DNA of 64,000 bases from Actinoplanes sichuanensis. GTDB taxonomy: Bacteria > Actinomycetota > Actinomycetes > Mycobacteriales > Micromonosporaceae. This document shows positions 41,270 to 50,041 of this stretch, piece after piece. The stretch covers positions 3,100,001-3,164,000 of the forward strand of contig NZ_AP028461.1 in NCBI RefSeq assembly GCF_033097365.1, read 5' to 3'. Position numbers and translations under genes: made by a program. The first letter of the stretch is position 1; every line of letters begins with the position of its first letter. The notes below the pieces were generated by a model. It was not told where the DNA came from. It ran no database searches and worked only from the letters and a program-made list of their open reading frames with translations.

Positions 41270-41790
41270 CCGGCGAGACGGTACAGGGTGAGGGCGGCCA
41301 GTGAGGGGGCGTCGACGATCTCCCCGCGCCGGATCATCGCGGTCACCTCGTCGTCGGTGAACGCCCGATGGATCATGTCCTGCTCGCTCGCCTCCCGATC
41401 GGGTTCCCCTTCGGCCAGCCCGGTCGCCAGGTAGACGTCGAAGCCCTGCGTGCAGTACCCGTACGCCTCGAAGAGATGTCCGAGATGGACCATCGCCTCG
41501 GCCCGCAGCCCGGTCTCCTCGGCGAGTTCCCGCCGGGCCAGCGCGGCCTGCTCCCCTCCGGCCCCGGCACCCCAACTGCCCTGCGGAAACTCCCAGGCCC
41601 GCCGCCCGACCGGATACCGGAACTGCTCCACCAACCAGAACCCGCGCTCCCACCGGGGCAGCACCAGCGCGAAATCCGGCTTCTCGACCACCCCGTAGAT
41701 CCCCGGACTGCCGTCCGGCCGACGGACCTCGTCCTCCCGTACCGTCATCCACGGATTCTGATAGACGACGCGACTGCTCACCTGCTCCAT
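41266..41790 (-). CDS. Nudix hydrolase, ADP-ribose pyrophosphatase-like
   Basis: 174 residues. The Nudix box lies at about 71-96: GSWGAGAGGEQAALARREL continuing with AEETGL, fitting Gx5Ex7REUxEExGU. Upstream, RYPVGRRAWEFPQG and the WMTVREDEV N-terminus resemble ADP-ribose/nucleotide-sugar hydrolases. It cleaves a nucleoside diphosphate linked to a moiety X; exact substrate unknown. It leads a two-gene unit with the 63-aa membrane protein and is divergent from the P-loop kinase. Confidence 0.87.
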   Translation of the reverse strand: MEQVSSRVVYQNPWMTVREDEVRRPDGSPGIYGVVEKPDFALVLPRWERGFWLVEQFRYPVGRRAWEFPQGSWGAGAGGEQAALARRELAEETGLRAEAMVHLGHLFEAYGYCTQGFDVYLATGLAEGEPDREASEQDMIHRAFTDDEVTAMIRRGEIVDAPSLAALTLYRLAG

Positions 41791-41801
41791 GGAGGTCTCC
41801 G

Positions 41802-42383
41802 ATGCTGTTGACGATCTCCGGATCGAGTTGTTCGGGAAAGACGACCACGGTCCGTGCCTGCGGACCGATCGACGGCCTGGTGTGGCACGACTTCGACGAG
41901 ATCGGCGTGCCGTCCGATGCGGACCTCGTGTGGCGCCAACGCAGTCTGGAGGCTTGGATCCGGCGCGCGCTGCGCTACCAGGACGACGGCCTCGACATGC
42001 TGCTCACCGGCCAGTCGCCGCTCGGCGAGGTGCTCGCCTGCCCGTCCGCGCCGGCCCTGGACGGCATCGCCGCCTGCCTGCTCGACGTCGACGACGAGGT
42101 GCGACGGCAGCGCCTCACCCGACGTGACCCCGGCCGGTGGGACGCCAGGGCCACCGAGAGGTTCATCGGTTGGGCGCAATGGCAACGCGGCCATGCCGCC
42201 GACCCCTCGCACCGACCGGAAGCGATCATGAACGGCGCATGGGACCAGATGCGCTGGACGCTTCCGGACAGCTGGTCGGTTCCGGTCATCGACACCACCG
42301 GCCGAACCGTTGCGCAATCCGCCGCCGAGGTGCGCCGCTGGATCGACCGGCACCGTCAGCCCGCGAACCAGGACATCGCCTGA
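41802..42383 (+). CDS. P-loop kinase of unknown substrate
   Basis: 193 residues. GSSCSGKTT Walker A (about 7-15), DFDEIG acidic motif (about 30-35) at the substrate side, and an RRQRLTRRDPGRW lid-like basic run near 100-112 place it with small adenylate-kinase-like enzymes. ATG 41802 follows GGAGG closely. It starts 11 bp from the divergent Nudix gene and overlaps the DUF2332 gene tail-to-tail by 28 bp. Confidence 0.75.
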   Translation: MLLTISGSSCSGKTTTVRACGPIDGLVWHDFDEIGVPSDADLVWRQRSLEAWIRRALRYQDDGLDMLLTGQSPLGEVLACPSAPALDGIAACLLDVDDEVRRQRLTRRDPGRWDARATERFIGWAQWQRGHAADPSHRPEAIMNGAWDQMRWTLPDSWSVPVIDTTGRTVAQSAAEVRRWIDRHRQPANQDIA

Positions 42384-43294
42384 CCGTGCCCGCGGGCCCA
42401 GGCCAGCGGCACCCCGTCCAGGGCGACCACATTGTGCAGCGTGTCGTCCGGGGCCGGCGGCAGATCCCCGAACGGCACCACACCCGGCGCCTCGACCGAG
42501 ATCCGGTGCCCGGGCAGTGTCTGGACCAGCTCCTCGAACGCCTGCCGACGATCGTCCGGGACCTGGTACAGCACCGACGTATGGAAGATCACCAGGGTCG
42601 CCCCGGCCGGCGCCTGCGCCACCAGGGCCGGCAGGTCGTCGACCAGATCGCCACGGATCAGGTGCGGCGGATCGGCGGCGGCGATCGCAGCGGCCGTCGT
42701 CAATCGCGCCCGGCGATGCTCGTGCTCCGGCCAGATCAACGCGTCCAGCCACGCGACATCATCGGAATCGGTCACCCGCAGCGGGTTGAGATCCAGGCCG
42801 GCCCGCCACACCACCTCCGGCAACCGGTCCGGCGCCTCGACTCCGGTCAGATCGCACTCCAGGACCGGACCGCCGGTCCCGAGCCGCCGGTCACCGTAAC
42901 GGTAGGAATACCGATCGGGATAAAGCCCCAGCCCGGCCGACGCGCCGACCTCCAGCAGGGCGAGCGGTTGCGGCAACCTCAGCAGTACGGGCAGGAGCAC
43001 CGCACATCGACCCGGCTCGTTCGTCTGAGTCGCCCGGCCACGCAGGTTCGGTGCGATCTCCGCCCAGCGCGCCACCGTGAAGTCACGGAAGGCGGCCGGA
43101 TCGTCGACCGGTCCACCGAGCAGCCGCACCACCCCGAACAGCAGGTTCGGCTGACGCTTGGCCTCCGGAACCGTCTCCAGCAACTCGTGGATCGTCGCGT
43201 CACCGGCGACAGCCCGCGACAGGCGCTCATAGATGGGGGAGACCCCGTGGGCCTCCCGGGCGGCGAACTCGGCATAGGTCTCAGCGGTCGTCAC
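42356..43294 (-). CDS. DUF2332 family protein
   Basis: 312 residues from GTG 43294 (VTTAETYAEFAAREAHG). PIYERLSRAVAGD, LLEVGASAGLGLYPDRYSY (about 116-134), and a late VIFHTSVLYQVPDDRR are hallmarks of DUF2332, whose central part resembles a SAM-binding Rossmann domain (EVGASAGL). A methyltransferase-like role is possible but not shown. Cytosolic. Divergent from the secreted lectin-like gene. Confidence 0.82.
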   Translation of the reverse strand: MTTAETYAEFAAREAHGVSPIYERLSRAVAGDATIHELLETVPEAKRQPNLLFGVVRLLGGPVDDPAAFRDFTVARWAEIAPNLRGRATQTNEPGRCAVLLPVLLRLPQPLALLEVGASAGLGLYPDRYSYRYGDRRLGTGGPVLECDLTGVEAPDRLPEVVWRAGLDLNPLRVTDSDDVAWLDALIWPEHEHRRARLTTAAAIAAADPPHLIRGDLVDDLPALVAQAPAGATLVIFHTSVLYQVPDDRRQAFEELVQTLPGHRISVEAPGVVPFGDLPPAPDDTLHNVVALDGVPLAWARGHGQAMSWFAG

Positions 43295-43466
43295 TCCCAC
43301 GATCTTGGCACAGCCGATCCCGGCGGAACCGAGGCGGTGGTGCGCGCCCGTCATCCAACGTGACGACAGATTGATCGCGCGGCGAGATGCCCGATCGGGG
43401 TACGTCCGGAGGCAGTCGCACATATTCGGCGGTGTCACGACCCTACCGTCCGCTGCACTACCAGGT

Positions 43467-44231
43467 ATGACGTTTACGCGTACCATCATCGGTTTTGTCT
43501 CGGCCGTTGTCGTCGGCGCCGCGGCGACGCCCGCGGTGGCCGTCCCGCCGCCCGGTGAGATCGAACTCCGCTACCAGGGCGACCTCGCCGATGCCACGCA
43601 TGTGGCCGACAGCAGCGGCAAGGGTCTGCACGGCGCCATCCTCACCGGCGGTGGTGGCACCGTCTCGTCGGTGACCGGTCCGGACGGCGACCACTTCCTG
43701 CGGTTCCCCGGCGGCAGCTGTGTCGTCGTCCCGTGCCCGCAGGGGATCGTGCGGCCCGCGAACACCGTGACGCTCACGCCGGGTGACGGCCGGTTCGTGA
43801 TCAGCGCCGACATCCGACTCACCGAACCGCCGTCGGCGGCCGCCGGCATGAACGTCTTCCAGTTCGGGGCGGCCGGCGCCGGGGTCAGCCAGTGGAAGAT
43901 GCAGGTCGACTCCGGCACGCCGTCCTGCCGCTGGTCCGACGGCTCCGAGTTCGTGCTGCTCCCGGCAGATCTGAAGCTCGACGTCGGCCGCTGGTACCGG
44001 GTCATGTGCATCCGCCTGTCGCCGGTGCTGTTCCAGATCCGCGTCCACGATCCGGTCACCGGCCGACAGTTGCTGCCGCCCGCCCAGCGGACCGGGAGGC
44101 TGCAGGACATCCTGCCCAGCGGCGCCGTGGTGATCGGCGGAAAACGGATCAGCGCCACCCAGAGTGACATCGATACCGACCAGTTCCACGGCGACCTCGA
44201 CAACATCGAATTCGGCCGCCGCGAGGACTGA
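43467..44231 (+). CDS. Secreted concanavalin-like (LamG-type) domain protein
   Basis: 254 residues. The signal peptide MTFTRTIIGFVSAVVVGAAA ends near AVA-VP (about 30). The mature part is a single beta-sandwich with the LamG/laminin-like pattern: LRYQGDLADATHVADSSGKG at its start, RFVISADIRLTEPP in the middle, and DQFHGDLDNIEFGRRED at its end. Two cysteine pairs could form disulfides. Probably binds a glycan or surface polymer; no catalytic residues visible. Confidence 0.75.
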   Translation: MTFTRTIIGFVSAVVVGAAATPAVAVPPPGEIELRYQGDLADATHVADSSGKGLHGAILTGGGGTVSSVTGPDGDHFLRFPGGSCVVVPCPQGIVRPANTVTLTPGDGRFVISADIRLTEPPSAAAGMNVFQFGAAGAGVSQWKMQVDSGTPSCRWSDGSEFVLLPADLKLDVGRWYRVMCIRLSPVLFQIRVHDPVTGRQLLPPAQRTGRLQDILPSGAVVIGGKRISATQSDIDTDQFHGDLDNIEFGRRED

Positions 44232-44251
44232 CGGCTCGTCGCCGGAGGCTT

Positions 44252-45460
44252 CTAGGCCGCCTGGTGGGTGATCTGCTCCCGGGCGGTCAGGGGCCTGTTC
44301 AGGGTGTGGACGACCACGGTCGCGACGGCGGTCACCGCGGCCAGGGCCAGCCATGGCACGGCCGGGCCGCGGGCGTACAGCGTGGTGAAGAACGCCGGCG
44401 CCAGGATGCTCGCGAAGGCGAAACAGTACTGGTAGACGGCCAGATACCGATCCCGCTGCGCGGGTGGCGCGGCCGCCGCGGAGAGGGTGTTCGACAGCGG
44501 CGCGTGGATCAGGTCGGCGGCGGCGAAGAAGATCAACCCCACCAGGAGGTACGGGACCAGCGCCGCCCCCGGCACGCGGATCGCCGCCGCGTACAGCAGC
44601 GCCCACACCACCCACAGCAGACCGGCCAGCGCCAGCCCTCGCGGCCGGGACAGCGGCCGGACCAGCCGGACCGCGAGCGCCTGCCCGGAGGCGAGCAGCA
44701 CCGTGTTGGCCGCGAGCAGCGGCCCGACCAGCCAGTCCGGGGTGGGCAGCGCCTCGATCAGGTAGACCGGCAGTGCCACCCCGATGAACACGCTGCACAG
44801 CGCGAAGATCGTGTTCACCGCGATCAGCAGCAGGTAGGGCCGGTCGCGAAGCATCTCCCGGTAACCACCGACCGCCGGGCCCGCCGGCAGGGCCGCCCGG
44901 TCGCGGGGCGCCAGCAGGAGAAGCACCCCCGAGAGCAGGAAGCTCGCCGCGTTGAACCACACCACCGGCTGATACCAGCCGTACGCCACGACCAGTCCGC
45001 CGAGCAGCGTGCCGGCACCCATCGACGCCATCTGGATCATGCCGGTGAGCGCGTAGCGCCGGTCGGTGGCCGACCGGTCCTCCTCCGGCTCGGCCAGGCC
45101 GGCGACCACCGAGAAGAACGACGACCAGAACAGCCGCTGCCCGATCGCCGCGAGCATCGCCACGGCCAGGACTCCGGCCGCGGTGTCCGCCCACGCATAC
45201 CCCGCGAAGGCCACCGCCTGCACCACCTGCGCCAGGATCACCCGGTCGATCGGCCGGAACCGGTGCCCGACCTGCCCGACCAGCAGCGGCACCGGCAGCG
45301 AGCCGATCGCCGCGACGCTCAGCAGCAGACCGACGGTGGCCAGCGGTAACCCGGCCACCTCGGTGAAATAGAGCAGCGAGACGGGCAGGAAGAGACCACT
45401 GCCGAACATGTCGACGGCGAGGGCACAGGCGAGCGGAATCAGTCGTCGGCGTCCGGGCAT
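44252..45460 (-). CDS. MFS transporter
   Basis: 402 residues and about 12 spans. An N-terminal LACALAVDMFGSGLFLPVSLLYF span and a VGLLLSVAAIGSLPVPLLVGQVGHRFRP loop (motif A-like) mark it as MFS, of the two-times-six drug/sugar efflux type. No adjacent regulator. Separated by 39 bp from the DUF4386 gene start region upstream. Substrate unknown. Confidence 0.85.
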   Translation of the reverse strand: MPGRRRLIPLACALAVDMFGSGLFLPVSLLYFTEVAGLPLATVGLLLSVAAIGSLPVPLLVGQVGHRFRPIDRVILAQVVQAVAFAGYAWADTAAGVLAVAMLAAIGQRLFWSSFFSVVAGLAEPEEDRSATDRRYALTGMIQMASMGAGTLLGGLVVAYGWYQPVVWFNAASFLLSGVLLLLAPRDRAALPAGPAVGGYREMLRDRPYLLLIAVNTIFALCSVFIGVALPVYLIEALPTPDWLVGPLLAANTVLLASGQALAVRLVRPLSRPRGLALAGLLWVVWALLYAAAIRVPGAALVPYLLVGLIFFAAADLIHAPLSNTLSAAAAPPAQRDRYLAVYQYCFAFASILAPAFFTTLYARGPAVPWLALAAVTAVATVVVHTLNRPLTAREQITHQAA

Positions 45461-45499
45461 CGGAACTGTCTAACAGACTCGCGCCATCGGCTCCGCTGA

Positions 45500-46231
45500 T
45501 TATTTCAGCGGAGCGGGTGCGGTGGTGGGGACCCGGACGCCTTTGACCAGCAACCAGATCATCATGCCGACCTCGCCGACGAGCGACGGTGTGAGCAGGA
45601 CGGCGCTCAGCGGCGCCGGGAGGTCGACGAGGAGCCCGGCGAGGTTGTGGACGAGGTATCCGGCGCCGGCCGCGACGACCAGCCCGGCCAGGACGGCGGG
45701 CACGTGGCCGGACCGGCGCAACAGGACTCCGAGCAGGACGAGGTGGACACCGAAGAAGACGAGAGCGAACTGAAAGCCGACGTCGAAGCTCTCCAGCCCG
45801 GCGAGCGCCTGTGCCTCGCGCCCGGCCCGCCCGGCCTCGGAGGCCGGGCCGGAGTCGGTCAGTAGCCGATATGCGGTGAACAGTTGAGGCACGAGGGCGA
45901 CCAGCGTCGCCGCGTACACCAGCCGGAACGCGGCCGTCAGCGGTGACAGCAGCGGACCGGCCGCCTTCAGTAGGGCGTGGAAGGTGACGGCGACCGCGAC
46001 GTCGGCGCAGACGAGGGGAACCCAGCCGACCAGGCCGGCGACGAACAGCCACCGCGACCCGAGCACGTTGCTCGCGGTGACCGTCGCGTCGCCCGGCACG
46101 AGCACCGCGTCCAGAGTCAGGGCGGTCAGCATCCCGAAGACCAGGAGCACGACGAAGAGCAGGCCGGTCGCCCGGGCCAGCCGCCGCGCACCGAGCTCCT
46201 CGGTCGTCCTGGTCGTTTCACCGACGTTCAT
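45500..46231 (-). CDS. DUF4386 multispanning membrane protein
   Basis: 243 residues and about six spans: TGLLFVVLLVFGMLTALTL, then spans at about 60-80, 105-125, 150-170, 180-200 and 210-232. RLARATGLLF and the SPLTAAFRLVYAATL helix match DUF4386. No catalytic motif. It is divergent from a TetR gene and the two share a pair of operators, so it is the repressor's likely target. Confidence 0.78.
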   Translation of the reverse strand: MNVGETTRTTEELGARRLARATGLLFVVLLVFGMLTALTLDAVLVPGDATVTASNVLGSRWLFVAGLVGWVPLVCADVAVAVTFHALLKAAGPLLSPLTAAFRLVYAATLVALVPQLFTAYRLLTDSGPASEAGRAGREAQALAGLESFDVGFQFALVFFGVHLVLLGVLLRRSGHVPAVLAGLVVAAGAGYLVHNLAGLLVDLPAPLSAVLLTPSLVGEVGMMIWLLVKGVRVPTTAPAPLK

Positions 46232-46243
46232 GACCCTCTCCTT

Positions 46244-46258
46244 ACTTACTTAGTAAGT
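46244..46258. promoter_or_regulatory. TetR operator A (DUF4386 side)
   Basis: ACTTACTTAGTAAGT, a perfect 7-1-7 palindrome, begins 13 bp before the DUF4386 start. It is the same site as the one at 46282, with two differences in the centre. Confidence 0.85.
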
Positions 46259-46281
46259 TGCCGTTGTTGCAGTACGGTAGG

Positions 46282-46296
46282 ACTTACAAAGTAAGT
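46282..46296. promoter_or_regulatory. TetR operator B (TetR side)
   Basis: ACTTACAAAGTAAGT, with arms ACTTAC/GTAAGT. It ends 22 bp before the TetR start; centre-to-centre distance from operator A is 38 bp. Confidence 0.85.
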
Positions 46297-46318
46297 TCGT
46301 CAAGCGCCGGAGGAGCCG

Positions 46319-47020
46319 ATGGCCGAACAAGCGACGCGCGCGACGGGCCGGTCCCGCTCTCGCCTTCCGCTCAGCAGGGAACGGGTGATCGCGGCCGCCG
46401 TCCAGCTGGCCGATGAGGACGGCCTGGCCACACCGGCCATGCGCAAGATCGCCACCGCGCTGGGCGTCGAGGCGATGTCGCTGTACAACCACGTGTCGAA
46501 CAAGGACGACATCCTCGACGGCATGGTCGATCTGGTCTTCACCGAACTCGAACTACCCGTTCCAGGAGAGAGCTGGCAGGACGCCACCCGACGGCACGCC
46601 GCCTCACTTCGCGCCGCGCTCACCCGCCACCCCTGGGCGACCGGTGTCCTCCAGTCCCGGCCGGCCCCGGGTCCGGGCAACCGGCGACACAACGACGCCG
46701 TGCTCGGCGTGTTCCGGCGGGCCGGCTTCCCGCTCGTGCTCACCGCACACGCCGTCTCGGTGATCGACAGTTACGTGTACGGTTTCGCGCTCCAGTCGAC
46801 GAACATGCCGATCGCGACCCCCGAGGAGGTGGCGGAGGTGGCCGACGGGATCCTGCGAGACCTGGACGCCGAGCAGTACCCGCACCTCACCGAGATGATC
46901 GTCGACCACGCGCTACAGCCCGGGTACGCCTACGGTGACGAGTTCGACTACGGCCTCGACCTGATCATCAACGGCCTGGAGCGCGCTCTGACCGCAGACC
47001 GAGACCCCGGCGGCGGCTGA
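46319..47020 (+). CDS. TetR family repressor (TetR_C type)
   Basis: 233 residues. N-terminal HTH about 20-66: SRERVIAAAVQLADEDGLAT and GVEAMSLYNHVSNKDDILDG. The C-terminal part fits the TetR_C ligand domain (TRHPWATGVLQSRPAPGPG, then SYVYGFALQ). GGAGGAG precedes the ATG. Two palindromes lie between it and the divergent DUF4386 gene, predicting control of both. Confidence 0.88.
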   Translation: MAEQATRATGRSRSRLPLSRERVIAAAVQLADEDGLATPAMRKIATALGVEAMSLYNHVSNKDDILDGMVDLVFTELELPVPGESWQDATRRHAASLRAALTRHPWATGVLQSRPAPGPGNRRHNDAVLGVFRRAGFPLVLTAHAVSVIDSYVYGFALQSTNMPIATPEEVAEVADGILRDLDAEQYPHLTEMIVDHALQPGYAYGDEFDYGLDLIINGLERALTADRDPGGG

Positions 47021-47029
47021 TCCCGACAC

Positions 47030-47045
47030 TCCGGTGGTAACCGGA
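47030..47045. terminator. Weak hairpin between convergent genes
   Basis: TCCGGT-GGTA-ACCGGA, 6 bp with a tetraloop, between the TetR and DUF6891 stops. Short for a terminator but well placed. Confidence 0.35.
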
Positions 47046-47053
47046 CCGGGCGG

Positions 47054-47728
47054 TCAGTCCAGTGGCGCGTACCAGCGGGCGCCCGTGACCAGGATGCGTT
47101 TGGCCTGGTCACGGTTCCAGACGACCTGCATGCCGTGGCGTTGCAGGGTCGGGAAGACCACGTCGTCCATCAGGTGTTCCAGGTCGATCTGGTACGCGGC
47201 CTGCTTGTCCTCATCGGAGAGCTTCTCGTAGGCGTCCTCGTCGAAGTCGACCGGCGGATACACCCCGTAGCCCAGATACACCGAGCCGTTCGGGTCGGCG
47301 ATCAGCGAGTCGGTGTCCTGCTGGTGGTACCAGACGTAGCCGTGCCAGTGCCGGGAGTCGTCGCGCTCGTCGTGGATCTCCGCCGACGCGCAGGTGCCGC
47401 AGCAGCTGAAATTCTCCCGGGCCAGCACGCCCACCGAGTTCAGCTCGTCGAAGGCGCGCGTCAGGTTGCTGCGGATCTCACCCCATGACCGTTGCTGATC
47501 GCGGCGGACGGTGAGCGCCTTCTCGTACGCCGCGGTCAGCTCCTCGTCGGTGAGGCCGTGCCGCTCCTCGTCGTCCTCGAGGTAGTCGACGAACTCGGCC
47601 GGGTCGTCCTCGCCCCGGACGATCCAGGTCCAGATCTCCTCCTCGATCTCGGTGCGGGCCGGATCGGTGATCCGGGCGGGCAGGAAGCTCACACCGTCGG
47701 GGCGGTCGTTGTAGACCCAAGCACTCAT
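47054..47728 (-). CDS. DUF6891-like cytosolic protein
   Basis: 224 residues. An acidic N-terminal half (GEDDPAEFVDYLEDDEERHG) is followed by NFSCCGTCASAEI (about 105-117), a Cys-Cys-x-x-Cys motif, then WYHQQDTDSL and YLGYGVYPP. The CCxTC followed by a YHQQDT strand fits DUF6891. No known activity; the cysteines could bind zinc. Single-gene unit. Confidence 0.68.
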   Translation of the reverse strand: MSAWVYNDRPDGVSFLPARITDPARTEIEEEIWTWIVRGEDDPAEFVDYLEDDEERHGLTDEELTAAYEKALTVRRDQQRSWGEIRSNLTRAFDELNSVGVLARENFSCCGTCASAEIHDERDDSRHWHGYVWYHQQDTDSLIADPNGSVYLGYGVYPPVDFDEDAYEKLSDEDKQAAYQIDLEHLMDDVVFPTLQRHGMQVVWNRDQAKRILVTGARWYAPLD

Positions 47729-47754
47729 GCCGGTGATGATGACACAGCGTGATC

Positions 47755-47780
47755 GCGGCCCGGTGAGGGCACCGGGCCGC
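47755..47780 (-). terminator. Hairpin terminator after NmrA-like gene
   Basis: GCGGCCCGGTG (47755-47765), loop AGGG, CACCGGGCCGC (47770-47780): perfect 11-bp stem. It lies 21 bp past the stop of the minus-strand gene that ends at 47802. Confidence 0.75.
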
Positions 47781-47801
47781 CCGAATCGGATCAGCGTGGG
47801 A

Positions 47802-48548
47802 TCAGCGCTCGACGGCCGTACCGCCGAGGAAGCCGGACCACCGCTCGCCGCCGGACCGATGCGCCGGGGTGAGGTGTTCGCCGTCGTGGAAGGCGCGGAA
47901 GGCGGCGCCCGGCAGGCGTACCGGGACCACCCGGCGGTGTCTGCCGATCCGTTCCAGGTAGGAGCGGAACAGGTCGGGGACGTAGAGCACCTCGGGACCG
48001 CCGAGGTCGTCGACGCGCCCGGCGACCGGCTGGTCGACGAGTTCCGCGATGCGCACGGCGACGTCGTGGGTGGCGATCGGCTGGACCTTGACGTCCGGCG
48101 CGAGCACCAGCGGCAGTTTGGCGAAGATGCGGGCGCCGGCCAGCACGAAGTCGTGGAACTGGGTGGCCCGCAGGGTCGTTCCGCCGTAGGCGCCGATCAG
48201 TCCCTCGGCTTCCAGCTTGATCCGGTAGTACGGGTACGGGATCCGGTCGACGCCGACGATCGAGACGAAGACGACGTGCGGGTGCCCGGCCCGGGCGGCG
48301 GCGTCCAGCAGATTGCGGGTGGCCGCGAGGTCGGTCTTTCCCTGCCGGCGGGTGTCGCTGGCGCAGTGCACGACCGTGTCGACGCCGTCGAGGGCCGCGT
48401 CGAGCCCCGCCCCGGAGACGAGATCGCCCTGGTAGGCGGCACCGGGACGGCGGCTCAGGCCCCGGACGTCGTGGCCGAGCGAGGTGAGGAGTTCGGCCAC
48501 CGGGCGGCCGAGGGTGCCGGTCGAACCGGTGACGAGGATGCGCTTCAT
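47802..48548 (-). CDS. NmrA-like atypical SDR (NAD(P)-binding)
   Basis: 248 residues from ATG 48548 (MKRILVTGSTGTLGRPVAEL). The TGSTGTLG dinucleotide loop lies at about 7-14. RIKLEAEGLIGAYG replaces the usual YxxxK helix, and TTLRATQFHDFV follows. These features are of the NmrA/atypical SDR group that reduces or senses NAD(P). Cytosolic. Divergent from the LRV protein gene with a 47-bp gap. Confidence 0.82.
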   Translation of the reverse strand: MKRILVTGSTGTLGRPVAELLTSLGHDVRGLSRRPGAAYQGDLVSGAGLDAALDGVDTVVHCASDTRRQGKTDLAATRNLLDAAARAGHPHVVFVSIVGVDRIPYPYYRIKLEAEGLIGAYGGTTLRATQFHDFVLAGARIFAKLPLVLAPDVKVQPIATHDVAVRIAELVDQPVAGRVDDLGGPEVLYVPDLFRSYLERIGRHRRVVPVRLPGAAFRAFHDGEHLTPAHRSGGERWSGFLGGTAVER

Positions 48549-48595
48549 GACCACCAGGACGAACGGGGTCGCGCGAATGTGACAGCCTTCCACCG

Positions 48596-50041
48596 GTGGA
48601 TCGAGAACAGGTCGTACGCGGCCTCGCCCAGAACCCGTCGGTGCCGGCGGACGCCCTTCTCCACCTCCTGCGAGCCCGGCCCGACGCGCTGGGCCGGGGG
48701 ATCTTCGGCCGGGCCACCCTGCCGAAGCCGGTGCAGGAGGCGATGGCCGTGCACCCGTCCCGGAAGATCCGATCCGCCCTCGCCGGTCATCCGGACGCCG
48801 ACCTCGTGCTGCGGGCGGCTCTGCTGACCGACGACGACTGGCTGGTTCGGCTCAACGTGCTGACCGCTCGTGATCATCCGCCGCTACCGGCCGACGCCTT
48901 GATTCGGGTGATGTCCGAAGCGTGTGACCTGACCGCGGAGTCGCTGTTGACGGCACCCGAGTTCTTCGAGGAGATCCTTTTCGCGCCCCCGAGCCGGCTG
49001 GACTTCGCGGCCCGGCACCCGGACCCGCGGGTGCGCCTGCACGTCACCTACGCCCGCTCGGAGATGCTGCTCGACGACCCGGATCCGCAGGTCGCGACGG
49101 CTGCGGCCGAGGCTCACACCGAGCGGAACCGGCCGCGGGTCCCGGCCGACCTGCCGCAGCAGCACTGCCATGCGTTCTGGACCACGCTGCACCTGCCGCT
49201 GTCGCGGGAGCTGGCCGAACAGGTGGTGGCATCCGGCGACCTGGAGGCCATGGCGTCGGTCGCCGCGAACCCGACCACGCCGCCCGACCTGATCGAAACC
49301 CTGTCCCGGCACCCGCACGGCCCGATCCGGGAGGCGCTCACCCACCAGGACCTCATCCCTGAGCAGGTGCGACGGCTCGCTCACGACGCGGACCCGACGG
49401 TCCGCCGGGCCATCGCCACCCGGCCCGGCCTGCCAGATGATCTGATCCGGTCGCTGGCCGCCGACCCGGACCAGGCGGTCCGCACCGCGATCGAGGAGTA
49501 CGCCTACGTCGACGACGACGACCGGGCCGCACTCGAACTGTCCGAGACGGATCTGCCGCGCGCGATCCGCTGGGCACGATCGGACAACCCCCGGCTTCGC
49601 CGTCGGTCCGCGGCGGTCCCCGGGCTGCCCTCCGACCTGGTCGCGATCCTCACCGACGACCCCGATCCGGCGGTACGGCGGGAGCTCGCCACCAACCACC
49701 CGGACGCCCCCGGCGAACTGTTGCTGCGCTGCTTCCTCGAAGGCCAGGCCCGGCACGTGCTGCCGGCCCGGCCACGGTTCCCGGTCCACGGGCTGGCCCG
49801 GTTCGCCGATCACGAGGACCCCCAGGTGCGCCGCCTCGCTCTGCGTGACCCGGCCCTCGATCCGTCGGTCGCCGAGCGTCTGACCCGCGACCGAAGCGAA
49901 CGCGTCCGCACGGCGGCGGCCCGCTGCCCGCTCCTGCCCGCCGACCGGATCGCCGCCCTGCTCGACGACCCGGAACTGGCCGTGGATGCCGCCGCGAACC
50001 CGTCACTGCAGTGGGAGGCCGCCCTCGAACGGGTCCTCTGA
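48596..50041 (+). CDS. Leucine-rich-repeat-variant (LRV) repeat protein
   Basis: 481 residues from GTG 48596. The whole chain is built of about 24-residue units with the pattern (D)PDPxVRRxLAxxPxLPxDLLxxL, for example DADPTVRRAIATRPGLPDDL and DPDPAVRRELATNHPDAPGE, the signature of LRV superhelices. No cysteine cluster of the FeS type is visible. It probably binds a protein partner. Monocistronic; overlaps the HAD gene tail-to-tail by 39 bp. Confidence 0.8.
   Translation: MDREQVVRGLAQNPSVPADALLHLLRARPDALGRGIFGRATLPKPVQEAMAVHPSRKIRSALAGHPDADLVLRAALLTDDDWLVRLNVLTARDHPPLPADALIRVMSEACDLTAESLLTAPEFFEEILFAPPSRLDFAARHPDPRVRLHVTYARSEMLLDDPDPQVATAAAEAHTERNRPRVPADLPQQHCHAFWTTLHLPLSRELAEQVVASGDLEAMASVAANPTTPPDLIETLSRHPHGPIREALTHQDLIPEQVRRLAHDADPTVRRAIATRPGLPDDLIRSLAADPDQAVRTAIEEYAYVDDDDRAALELSETDLPRAIRWARSDNPRLRRRSAAVPGLPSDLVAILTDDPDPAVRRELATNHPDAPGELLLRCFLEGQARHVLPARPRFPVHGLARFADHEDPQVRRLALRDPALDPSVAERLTRDRSERVRTAAARCPLLPADRIAALLDDPELAVDAAANPSLQWEAALERVL

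Noticed and set aside
43458..46052. An 864-codon minus-strand open frame spanning three genes
   Set aside because: It runs across gene boundaries and opposite the secreted protein gene, with Arg/Gly-rich sequence and no domain. Separate genes with motifs explain the DNA.
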